A DNA stretch of 64,000 bases from Ovis canadensis (lineage: Eukaryota; Chordata; Mammalia; Artiodactyla; Bovidae). The notes under the pieces were generated by a model that worked only from the letters and a program-made list of their open reading frames with translations, ran no database searches and had not been told where the DNA came from. The translations under genes and the position numbers were made by a program. Below are positions 54,957 to 64,000 of the stretch, in pieces. Every line of letters begins with the position of its first letter. Within the stretch, counting starts at the first letter, position 1. Where the stretch lies: positions 32,551,386-32,615,385 of the forward strand of contig NC_091264.1 of assembly GCF_042477335.2 (NCBI RefSeq), given 5' to 3'.

Positions 54957-55304
54957 TAATTGTTTGCTTTTGAAGTATAATTGACCTACAGCACTAAGTT
55001 AGCTCCTGTTACACAACATAGCGATTTGGTATTTCTATACATTTCAAAATGATCACCATGGTAAGTTTAGTTATGACACATCATCATACAAAAATATTAC
55101 ATAGATATTGACTATATTCCCCACACTGTGCATTTACCCATAATTCATTTATTTTGCAACTGGACGTTTGTACTTCTTAATCCCCCCCAGCTGTTTATTT
55201 CCCTTCCTGTCCCCTCACCTCTGGCCTCTTTGTTCTCTGTATCTATAACTATTCCAGTTTGTTTTATTTGTTCATTTGTTAAACTTTTTAGATTCCACTA
55301 AAGA

Positions 55305-55652
55305 CTCGTGAGAGTCCCTTGGACTGCAAGGAGATCCAACCAGTCCATTCTGAAGGAGATCAGCCCTGGGATTTCTTTGGAAGGAATGATGCTGAAGCTG
55401 AAACTCCAGTACTTTGGTCACCTCATGTGAAGAGTTGACTCATTGGAAAAGACTCTGATGCTGGGAGGGATTGGGGGCAGGAGGAGAAGGGGATGACAGA
55501 GGATGAGATGGCTGGATGGCATCACGGACTCGATAGACATGAGTCTGAGTGAACTCCGGGAGTTGGTGATGGACAGGGAGGCCTAGCGTGCTGCGATTCA
55601 TGGAGTCGCAAAGAGTTGGACACGACTGAGCGACTGAACTGAACGGAACTGA
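55305..55652 (+). mobile_element. BovB 3' end
   Basis: Only the last ~115 codons of BovB ORF2 and the TGAAC-type end. In-frame stops occur (CCTCATGTGA near 55430, GCCTAG near 55585). Confidence 0.93.
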
Positions 55653-56117
55653 GTGAAATCACGCAGTATTTGCCTTTGTCTGACTTATTTCACTTAGCAT
55701 AATGCATTCTAGGTCCATCCATGGTGTCACAAATGGCCAGATTTTATTCTTTTTATGGCTGAGTAATATTCCATTTTATATATCTCTCTCACATTTTCTT
55801 TACCCATTCATCTCGTAACAGGCCCTTGAGTTGCTTCCATATCTTGGCTATTGTAAATAATGTTGCAATGATCGTTAAGGGTGCATATATCTTTCTAATC
55901 AGTCTTTTGTTTTCTTCAGATAAATATCCATGAGTGGAATTGCTGGATAATATAGTAGTCCTATTTTTAATTTTTTGAAATGTCTCCATACTGTTTTCCA
56001 CAATGGCTACACCAATTTATATTCCCACCAAGTTTGCCAAGCATTCCCTTTTCTGCGCACCCTTGCCAATCTGCCAAATTCTTAATTATGTCTTATCTCC
56101 TCGATCATGCTAAGCAT

Positions 56118-56230
56118 TTTTTTTCCATACCATGAGGCTTGCATGATCTGAAGTCCTCTACAAAGTTTTTTAACTCGGGCCCCAGCAGTAAAAGCGCCAA
56201 GACCTAACCACTGGACCACCAGGGAATTCC
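56118..56230 (-). mobile_element. CHR-type SINE (head only, degraded)
   Basis: Poly(T) left, head right (ACTGGACCACCAGGGAATTCC). Confidence 0.88.
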
Positions 56231-56450
56231 CTACATTTTTTATTTTAAATCTGCATGCATAACTCCAACATCTAGAGAGGTTGTTATATATGTTTTTCTT
56301 ATATACTATATATTTGTATTGTTTCATCATGTGTCTCATTTTTGGTTTTTAGGTTTTGAGAGGAGTCTTTTTTGTTTGTTTTTGTGAGATTTTGTTTTGT
56401 GTGTTTATGCCCTGGACATTGTCTTTACAAAATCATTTGTAGAAATTATC

Positions 56451-56850
56451 TAACCCCAGGATGAGAACTTCTTCCAAAGAGGATTTACAAGAGCCTGAAG
56501 GCACTGCCAGTCCTGGATCACCTTAATCCAATCTTAGGAACTAGGATAAGTCTGAGCTGAGCTGCATTTAGGGTCCCCATTCAAAGCAAGGGGGGGTCCC
56601 CAAACACTTCTCTTGATAGGCCTATCTCTTACCACCCAGGATGCACTCAAAAGCACTGATCAACCTTGCAGCATCTTAGCTGTTTCCTTCCTTCCCAAAG
56701 GAAAAGCATTTCTGAAACCAGGAATAACCCCCTCATCTCCACATCTCAGCCCAGTGATTCTCTAGGGCCTTATTGATCTTACTGGCACTTAGATGCTTTA
56801 AACAGTCTCTTGTTGTCTTGTGTTTTCATATATATATACCCATGTGTATA
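56451..56850. other. Non-coding, nothing recognised
   Basis: Unique DNA, with AT dinucleotide repeats at 56828-56858. Confidence 0.5.
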
Positions 56851-56858
56851 TATATATG

Positions 56859-57044
56859 GTGGTGGTTTAGTTGCTAAGTCGTGTCCGACTCTTGCAACCC
56901 CATGGACTGTAGCCCGCCAAGCTCCTCTGTCCATGGGATTTTCCAGGCAAGAATACTGGAGTGGATTGCCATTTCCTTCTCCAGGCGATCTTCCTGACCC
57001 AGGAATCGAACCCAGGTCTCCTGCATTGCAGGCAGATTCTTTAT
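56859..57044 (-). mobile_element. Bov-tA SINE
   Basis: Bov-A unit at the left, head at the right, truncated in the head at 'gcaggcagattcttta'. It sits between TATATA-rich flanks that obscure the duplication. Confidence 0.93.
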
Positions 57045-58195
57045 TACATTTATATATATTTCTTACTTCTCTAATTACCTTCAGCTGTAAGGTTAATCTA
57101 CATTTCCTAGTCTCCTGTTTTGCACCATGATGTATAGGACACTTCTGAGACATTTGCAACAGCATTAAAAAGGTGTTTGGTTTTTTTTTTTAAGCCAACA
57201 GTTTTTACAACATAGATTAGCATGTTATGGATTGTCACAGCAGAGTTTATGTTTCTGAGTTTAAAAAAAAAAATCTGGGATTTATATAATGCATTGACTT
57301 TAATACCAAAGAGGGTTGGCTAATCAGGATTATAAACATTCAAAGGGCAAAGTTAAATGTTGAGTTTATGTTTTGAACAAAGTCTAAATGTTTTGAAAAT
57401 AAAATTAAATTCCCTGTTCATTTTAAAAGAACCATGACCGGGGTAAATTGACAGGACTGGTGGGTGGATGGAAATTTATAGGAAAGATGAGGGTGATAGG
57501 AAGGGGCGTGGGCAGGTAGACCTGGGGAGAACACAGTGAGTTTGGCACTGGACACCTTCCTTTACTGGGTTGGAGGGAATCCAGCAGAGAAACCTCTACA
57601 GTGGCCAGAAGTGGGGTTCTAACCAGGCGATCTTGTAGAACAGAGACATGGACTTGGGAGCTGTCTGTGCACAGATTGGACTCACACCAGGCAGCACCGG
57701 AGGAACATGAGCAAAGCCAGGAGATGCCACCAGAGCACGTCCTTGGGGACAGAGGGAGGCAGAACACGCGCCAGGCGGTGGGGAGGAGGGAGAGGCAGGC
57801 CCAGCCATCCCGGGAAGAGGCTCTCTCAAAGCCTTGAGGATTGTAGGGTCAATTTCCTCCAAGACATTGAGGCTGAGGCTTGGAGGAGGACTCTGCTCAT
57901 TCTGAGAGCAATTTCCGTCAAGAGTGTCGGGAACCCGGAGGCTGCTAAGAAGGGGTTGGGGAGTGAGTGGGAGGCCAGGAAGAAGCAGCGATGTGTGCAA
58001 ACTTCTTTTTTAGAATGTGTGGGGCTCTGCAGGAAGGAATTGAGGTGGTGATTTAAGGGAAGAGCCAGTGACAACTACTGGGGGAAGTTTGTGGGCAGAA
58101 GGGAAGGAGCCAGGGCAAACAGAGGGACCAGAGGACCCCGGAGATGGAGCAGCACGGAGGGAGTCAGCGCCTGCCCCACGGGCACCTGAGCTTCA
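57045..58195. other. Non-coding, AT-rich then GC-rich, possible degraded L2
   Basis: 57045-57430 is AT-rich with poly(T) and poly(A) runs. 57440-58080 is purine-rich and recalls antisense L2 ('catggacttgggagctgtctgtgcacag'), too degraded to be sure. Confidence 0.35.
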
Positions 58196-58199
58196 CCAA

Positions 58200-58325
58200 T
58201 AGCCCTAATGATGCCCATCTTCCCGATGAGGAAAGTGAGACTCAGAGAGGCTTTACTTCCCAAGTGACCCCTAGAGGAACATGAGACAGGGATGGGACCC
58301 AGATGCGTCAGGTCACAAAGCTCAC
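58200..58325 (-). repeat. MIR fragment, antisense
   Basis: 'gatgcccatcttcccgatgaggaaagtgagactcagagaggctttacttccc'. Confidence 0.85.
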
Positions 58326-58379
58326 CCTTCAGCCCCCTCCCGCCCCACCCCCGCCATGATTTCAGGGTTCCCGGGATCG

Positions 58380-58475
58380 TGACCACCCCCACCACCACCA
58401 CACGGCCACCGTCATCACACCCACCATGGCCTCCACCACGGTGACCACCGCCGCCCCTGTCCACCCCACCACAAT
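58380..58475. repeat. Degenerate (CCA)n tract
   Basis: ACC/CCA/CCG triplets over about 95 bp. Confidence 0.85.
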
Positions 58476-59284
58476 AATTACATTCACCAATATGAGATTT
58501 CCTGTGCCGGACATATGCAGTTTCTGTCTTTGGGGTCTCCTATTCTGAGAACACACGTGAACAACAAAATAAACTAGCAGAGACACTCAGCAGCCAAACT
58601 TTTTGATCATATGGCCGGTCAGGAGCTCTGCTGTCTGTACTCAGATGGCTGGCATTCCTGGTTTCTTCTTGGGGGAAGAGGTACATCAGAAACTGGCTTT
58701 TCCATTTGCTCCACTGGCCTCCCCATCACTCATCCTCACTCCACCCCAAACCTTCTACTCATTGTCTCCGAGCTGGGAAAATTAAACAGATTTTTCTGAA
58801 GGAAAATCCTTAGGGAAGGGAATGTGTACAGAGGGATTAGGACTGGGCCGAGGCCCAGTCATTCTCGGTCCTCCTCTGAGACTCTTGGCTTCCTGTGGAG
58901 ACATGCTCCCACTCTCTAGGGCCCCCTCCCCTCCCCCAACTCACCACACCCCTCCCTGGTACAACCAGGGATGGGAAGCCCAGGGCTGCAGCCTGACCGC
59001 ACCACCCCATGTGCCCATGGGCCCCAGACCCTCCTCAGCCCTGCCACACAGTCCCGGTCCCCGAAACCCCAAGCCTGAGGCTAAGAAAGATGGAAGTCTG
59101 GGATGTAAAGAGAGATGGGGCGGGCAGGAGTAGGGCCTGAGGATGCTCAGAGAAGTTTCCATGCAGAGCATCTCGTTCTGAGCTACTCTGCCATTTCCCC
59201 TTCCTTACTAATCCCAGGATTAGAGAAAGTGGAATCTGGGAATTCAGGAGCCAGAGGCCAGAAATGGGGCATGGGGAGGTGAAG
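58476..59284. other. Non-coding, nothing recognised
   Basis: Unique DNA, C-rich at 58900-59070. Confidence 0.5.
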
Positions 59285-59445
59285 GGGACCAGGCAGCTTG
59301 AACCTGCTGTGCGGTCTGGTCAGGCCATAGACCTCCCCCAGCTTCACTTCCTCACTTATCAAATAAGGGTCATCAAGTCCAACCGTGACTGGAAAGGATG
59401 TGTATAAGATGTGGTACTGGTAAGTAGAGGCTAGTTGACTGTTAC
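59285..59445 (+). repeat. MIR fragment
   Basis: 'tgtgcggtctggtcaggccatagacctcccccagcttcacttcctcacttatcaaataaggg'. Confidence 0.65.
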
Positions 59446-59905
59446 CGTTGTTGTTATGAGCACAACTGCAAGGAGGGGTGGGGAAGGACAGGCGTGTCCC
59501 GAGCCCTGGAAGGCTGCACGGTTCAGTGAGGAGCATGGCGTTGACATCAGATGGGATCACAGCCCTGGCATCAGATAGTAACAAGGCACTGGTGTCAGGC
59601 CTGGCTGGACCTCCTCCCTGCTGAGGGAGCCCAGCAATGACTCCCTCTTCCCAGGCCTCCACTTCCACGTTGACGCACAAGATGCCTCACAGACCTCCTT
59701 CGGGACTGAGTGACAGCTAACACCAGTGCAGGTATAGAGCAGTGTCTGTCACGCCTGCCACGTTTCTGTTGATATTTTGCCTCTGTCGGAAACTAGTGAG
59801 TCCCCTTCCCTCCCCCAACTCACCAGGGGTGAGGACCCCTGCTTCCATCCTCTGCTCTCCTCCAAGGGACAGTCAAGGGAGGCCCACCATCCTTCTCTTG
59901 TCTGA
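59446..59905. other. Non-coding, nothing recognised
   Basis: Unique DNA, no gene feature. Confidence 0.5.
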
Positions 59906-60182
59906 CCTTTTTTAAATTTTTGGCTGTGCCGGGTCTTTATTTTTATGTGTGGGCTTTCTCTAGTTGTGGTGAGTGGGGGCTACTCCTTGTTGTGGTCCAG
60001 CACAGGCTTCGTTTTCTGGTGTCTTCTCTTGTGGGATTCGGGCTGTAGGACACACGGGCTCAGCAATTGCAGCTCTCAGGCTTAGTTGCTTCAAGCATGT
60101 GGAATCTTCCTTCCCCAGGGATCAAACCCATGTCCCCTGCATTGGCAGGTGGATTCCTACCCACTGCACCACCAAAGAAGTT
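59906..60182 (-). mobile_element. CHR-type SINE
   Basis: Tail complement 'ttttttaaatttttggctgtgccggg' at the left, long body, head at the right (ACTGCACCACCAAAGAAG). Confidence 0.93.
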
Positions 60183-60579
60183 TGTCTCCTCTGATTTTTG
60201 CCACACTCCTTTTCTCCAAAACCATACTGACCTTGCTTCAGTCACTTCCCTAGCTTCAGTGCCTACCATAGCTCTCCATTACTGCCCACATGTAAACCAT
60301 CCTTCTCGGGATGCCCCTATGTTCCGCTTTCTGGCCCTGTCTTCTCTCCCCCATCTCACCAGATGCCCCTTGCTCTGAGCTGCCTTGACCCTGGCTGACC
60401 CCCTGCACCCCAACTGTCTGCCCAGCACTCATCTTCTGCCACCTCCCTTCTCCCTCCGGCCGCAACTTCCGAGCTCAGCCCTGGCTCATCCATCTCTGAG
60501 CATCAGTGGGTATAAGAAGTCACAGACAAACCAAATTTCAAGCAGCAACCAAGAGGAAGCCTATCAATAATAGGCCCTA
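60183..60579. other. Non-coding, possible L2 scrap
   Basis: C-rich phrases near 60250-60430 resemble sense L2 but cannot be followed with confidence. Confidence 0.35.
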
Positions 60580-60970
60580 ACATCGTTACCAGGCGGATCG
60601 GCTTTGGGGAGAAGCAGGTAATCGAATCTCCCTCCGGTCTCCATCTGTCTCCATCACCCCAGCTTCATCCTCTAGGTGCCCGCCCCGCATCCGGCAGCCC
60701 AAGCCAATGAGTCTCGGGTAATAATGCAATTCCATTCAAGAGAGCTTGGGTTCTTTGGGGACAAGGGGAAGGTTTCCGGAAGGATGGGAAAGAGGAGACA
60801 AGAGTCAGAGGGGACAAATACGGGAAGAGCACCCACTGCAAGACTGATCCGGGGGAGGCGGTGTGGAAAAGAGCCTGTCGTCTTTGATATTCTCGCTCCT
60901 CTTGTATTTTTATCCACGTTGCCTTCCTTTCAAGCTTTTGGAACGGCGGCATGCGGGAGGGTTCTGAGCA
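60580..60970. promoter_or_regulatory. Possible conserved non-coding element
   Basis: Repeat-free patch with several CpGs and AT-rich motifs (AGCAGGTAATCGAATC, GGTAATAATGCAATTCC, TTGTATTTTTATCC). Inference only. Confidence 0.2.
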
Positions 60971-61089
60971 CGTAGAAGGTGCTTAGACACATAACTCCCA
61001 CTCAGCAGGGCAAAAGGGCCCAGACTCTGGCCCCAAGCTGCCTGGGATGGTGCCCCACCTCATCCCTGGGCAGGGATATGAAGAGAAAG

Positions 61090-61205
61090 GCCTATTTGAC
61101 TTTTCTGTGTCTGGGTCAGCCCCTCTGTGAGATGCAGATGGTAGTAGTGATGCCCAACTCACAGCTGGCTGTGAGGACTAAGTGAATGAAAGCCTAGGAG
61201 TGGGG
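61090..61205 (+). repeat. MIR fragment
   Basis: 'cctctgtgagatgcagatggtagtagtgatgcccaactcacagctggctgtgaggactaagtgaatg'. Confidence 0.7.
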
Positions 61206-61885
61206 CCTGAGCTCTGCGACTGTTCCCATCAGGGGAACTCTCACATGGAGTGGGAATGGCTGCTCCTCAGGGGCCACCCAAACCCTGCCTGTTTGCAGCA
61301 AAATGGGGTAGGGGTGATAGCTTTATGGCTGGCGGTGGCTGACAGCAGCTGAAATCCCCTTTCAGCATCATAACTGAGCCTGACTCCCCACAGCATCTTG
61401 GGGGCAGCGCACTGGGGCTGCAGGCAGCATGGTCCCGGTGTACACAGCCAGCCCAACCCCAGAGCTTCTCATTCCCCTGATGTGGGGTGAGGCCCAGGTG
61501 AGGCTGACAAACAGCCAGAAGTGGGGACCGCAGCCTCTGACCTGGGAGACCGCCTGAATGCGGTTACTGGGCCAGGCAGAGAAGCAGAGGGAGAGGTCAG
61601 AGGGCCTGGAAACACCGAGGCCCTCACAGGGAGCAGTGGGTAGCAGCGAATCTCTGGTTGCCAGTCCCCCATTCTTTTATTCCAGAAAACCTTATGTCGG
61701 CTTGCTCGGTGCTGGGGCTGGCGTGAGTCCCTGGGACTCCAAGAAGGAAAGACAGGATCCCTGTCCTCCAGGCCACAAGTTCTGGTGGGGTGAGCAGCGG
61801 CAGTCAAGCATAGTAAGAACAGCTACCGCTGGGGCGCACCCTGAGAGAGCTGGAGTCAAGGAGAAGGGGGCCATATAGAGGTAGT
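61206..61885. other. Non-coding, nothing recognised
   Basis: Unique DNA, no gene feature. Confidence 0.5.
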
Positions 61886-61889
61886 TTTA

Positions 61890-62215
61890 ACAAAATTGGA
61901 ACTCTACTGACCATGCTCAAAATTTATATTTTTTAGCGATAACTTCTCGCTTTAATAAATAGCCATCCACAACACGACTGCACTAGGTTACATCCTACAG
62001 CATAATACGATGTGTCATAATTGTTTAGCCATTTCTCTACTGTAGGATTTTTAATTTTTCTCTAGTTTCCACTGTTATACATTGGGCTGTGGTGAATGAA
62101 TATTCTCTTATACAAATAGCTGTTCATTTCTTTGACTGTCACTTTTCCTAGAAGTAAAATTGCTCAGCCCAAAGCGAGATGCATTTTTTTCAAATATTGC
62201 TCCTTAGGCATGATC
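61890..62215 (-). mobile_element. Old L1 fragment, antisense
   Basis: 'agccatttctctactgtaggatttttaattt', 'cattgggctgtggtgaatgaatattc', 'cctagaagtaaaattgctcagccc' are old antisense L1 phrases. Confidence 0.65.
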
Positions 62216-62465
62216 TCCTATTGTAGGACATCCTGGTAATGAGCCCAGGGGAGGAGGGCCCCACCTCAGCAGGACCCTCTAGGGAATGTCCAGCTGGGAT
62301 TTCTTATAGCTTATGTTTATCCATCACAGGAGTATCGACCCCTGTTGCTTTCCAGGGAATGCTACAAATTCTTACAGCCTTGGAACTTTTTGAGCCTCAT
62401 GTAAAATGGGACTAAAGGCCAAGCTGCTCAACCCTAAAGAACAGCATCCACTCTAGAATGTTTAC
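62216..62465. other. Non-coding, nothing recognised
   Basis: Unique DNA. Confidence 0.5.
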
Positions 62466-62469
62466 GTCA

Positions 62470-62930
62470 GTGTGTTGGTTAGGACTGCATTAGGCGGCAA
62501 GTATCAGAAACCTTATTTCAGAGGCTTAACCAAAAAGGGCCTATTTTCCTCACACAATGAGAAGCACAGTGATAACAGCAACTTGAGACTGATGTTCCTC
62601 ATCCACACTGCCCTCCATGACCTAGGCGTCTCTACCTTTCCTTCCCTCCAGTTTGAGCACATGTCTTTCCTCCTCATGTTTATAAGATGACTGCTGGACC
62701 TCCAGCCATCGCATCCATATTCCAGTCAGGAAAAGGGGGAAGAGTGAGGGGCAAGGCATGCTGCCTGCTAAAAATCCCTACCTTCTTTTATTCAGGAAAA
62801 CCATACAGTTATCTCCACTTCCACCTCATTGGCAAGAACTATGTTACAAGGCCCACAGTTATTGTGAAGAAACAGGAGTGTAGCTTTTGCTGGGTACATT
62901 GCCCTGGAGAGAATTGGACTTGTATAAGTA
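62470..62930. repeat. Ancient interspersed repeat, family not named
   Basis: 'gcggcaagtatcagaaaccttatttcagaggcttaaccaaaaa' with later 'cctccagccatcgcatccatattccagtcagg' follows a familiar old mammalian repeat layout; name withheld. Confidence 0.4.
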
Positions 62931-63200
62931 AGGAGGGCAGGGAGGAGGGCTGCCACCTTGCCCACCCAGCATGACAAACTGCCCAGATGCCTGAATGCCT
63001 CTCTCTAGAACCAGCAGCCTGGAGGCAGTGAGTTTCCCAAACAGAAGTGACAACTTGGCCAAAACTCATGGAGGGACTCAAACAACAGAAAGGAATCAAG
63101 AGACTCCCCAGATCTCTCTAGCCTCAGGGCTTTAAGGGAGAGTCCCACACCCTTAATTATTACCTAAGTTTTATTTGATGCAGAAAGTATCTTAAACCTG
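62931..63200. other. Non-coding, nothing recognised
   Basis: Unique DNA, no gene feature. Confidence 0.5.
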
Positions 63201-63413
63201 GCTTCCTGGGTAGCTCAGTGGTAAAGAATCTGCCTGCCAATGCAGGAGACACAGGTTCGATTCCTGGGTTGGGGAGATCCCCTGGAGAAGGAAATGACAA
63301 CACTCTCCAGTACTGTTGCCTGGAAAATCTCATGGATATAGAAGACTGGCAAGCTATAGTCCTTGGGGCCAAGCAAAAGAATAGGACACAACTTAGCAAC
63401 TAAACAACAACAG
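63201..63413 (+). mobile_element. Bov-tA SINE
   Basis: Complete head and degraded Bov-A unit ending 'aggacacaacttagcaactaaacaacaac'. Confidence 0.95.
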
Positions 63414-63417
63414 CAGG

Positions 63418-63712
63418 GTTCAGAACAGTGCCTGGTATATGGTGAAAGGGAAAGTGAAGTTGCTCAGTCGTGTCCAACTCTTTGTGACTCTGTGGACTAT
63501 AGCCCACCAGGCTCCCCCATCCCTGGGATTCTCCAGGCAAGAATACTGGAGTGGGTTACCATTTCCTTCTCCAGGGGATCTTCCTGACCCAGGGATCGAA
63601 CCCAGGTCTCCGGCATTGGAGGCAGGCACTTTAACCTCTGAGCCACCAGGGGTATGGTAATGCTACATAAATCCTTGTTGAATAAATAAATAAACTCGTA
63701 AACATGAAAAAA
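63418..63712 (+). repeat. L2 3' terminus split by Bov-tA
   Basis: 'cagaacagtgcctggtatatggt' (63421-63443) continues after the SINE as 'aatgctacataaatccttgttgaataaataaataaa' (63659-63694). Confidence 0.85.
63444..63650 (-). mobile_element. Bov-tA SINE
   Basis: Bov-A unit at the left, head at the right. Imperfect target duplication GGTATATGGT (63434-63443) and GGTATGGT (63651-63658). Confidence 0.94.
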
Positions 63713-63727
63713 AAAAGAAAATATTGT

Positions 63728-63782
63728 GAACCAAAAGTCCTAAATTCAAACCTCACTCCTCCCCTTACCATGTAATCTTGAG
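63728..63782 (+). repeat. MIR fragment cut by Bov-A2
   Basis: 'cctaaattcaaacctcactcctccccttaccatgtaatcttgag' matches the 5' half of MIR. Confidence 0.75.
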
Positions 63783-64000
63783 CTGCTGCCGCTGCTGCTA
63801 AGTCACATCAGTCGTGTCCGACTCTGTGCGACCCCATAGATGGCAGCCCACCAGGCTCCCCCATCCCTGGGATTCTCCAGGCAAGAACACTGGAGTGGGT
63901 TGCCATTTCCTTCTTCAATGCATGAAAGTGAAAAGTGAAAGTGAAGTCGCTCAGTTATGTCCAACTCTTAGTGATCCCATAGACTGCAGCCCACCAGGCT
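63783..64000 (-). mobile_element. Bov-A2 SINE, cut by the window edge
   Basis: CTG-rich tail complement (63783-63799), first monomer complete, second monomer incomplete at position 64000. Confidence 0.95.

Larger units (their letters stand above)
54957..56450 (-). mobile_element. Third L1 3' part, antisense, interrupted
   Basis: Restarts with a 3'-terminus-like 'gcttttgaagtataattgacctacag' and runs through 'tggctgagtaatattccatttt' and 'ggtccatccatggtgtc'. BovB (55305-55652) and CHR (56118-56230) interrupt it. Confidence 0.78.

Overview
The window is nuclear DNA of a pecoran ruminant, most likely a bovid. The evidence is the repeat set: BovB (RTE-type LINE) 3' ends, the tRNA-derived Bov-tA SINEs, the dimeric Bov-A2 SINE, and many CHR-type tRNA-Glu SINEs. 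Older mammalian layers (MIR, L2, L1, DNA-transposon and LTR remnants) lie beneath them. Cattle, buffalo, sheep and goat cannot be separated by reading alone.

I find no protein-coding gene, tRNA gene or rRNA gene that I can support. The longest open frames are either C-terminal BovB reading frames or unrecognised GC-rich frames without domains. The only RNA-gene-like sequences are a processed U6 snRNA copy at 54027-54131 and a miR-1302-type hairpin inside a MER53 element at 41322-41418. The window therefore looks intergenic, or possibly intronic in a very large gene.

Layout: 1-8.2 kb is GC-rich unique DNA with SINEs and a large inverted pair of BovB 3' ends (5.4-6.6 kb). From 8.4 to 13.1 kb runs an antisense L1 block broken by CHR, BovB and a three-level nest. 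From 13 to 36 kb is GC-rich sequence with scattered CHR, Bov-tA and MIR copies. From 36.6 to 38.4 kb are a CHR SINE, an old L1, an LTR-type repeat and a TG-rich tract. From 39 to 46 kb is the GC-richest part, with a CpG island at about 41.56-42.56 kb, CTCF-like motifs on both sides of it, and the MER53 hairpin. From 46 to 52 kb is mostly MIR- and L2-bearing DNA. From 52.2 to 57.4 kb is an AT-rich stack of L1 insertions, all on the minus strand, containing a U6-L1 chimeric retrosequence. From 57 to 64 kb is GC-rich DNA again, ending in a Bov-A2 cut by the window edge.

Many young insertions have target-site duplications (TSDs) that can be read directly, so boundaries and order of insertion are often certain. 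The strongest observations are the U6-L1 chimera with its duplication, the miR-1302-like hairpin, the BovB palindrome, and the CpG island flanked by CTCF-like motifs.
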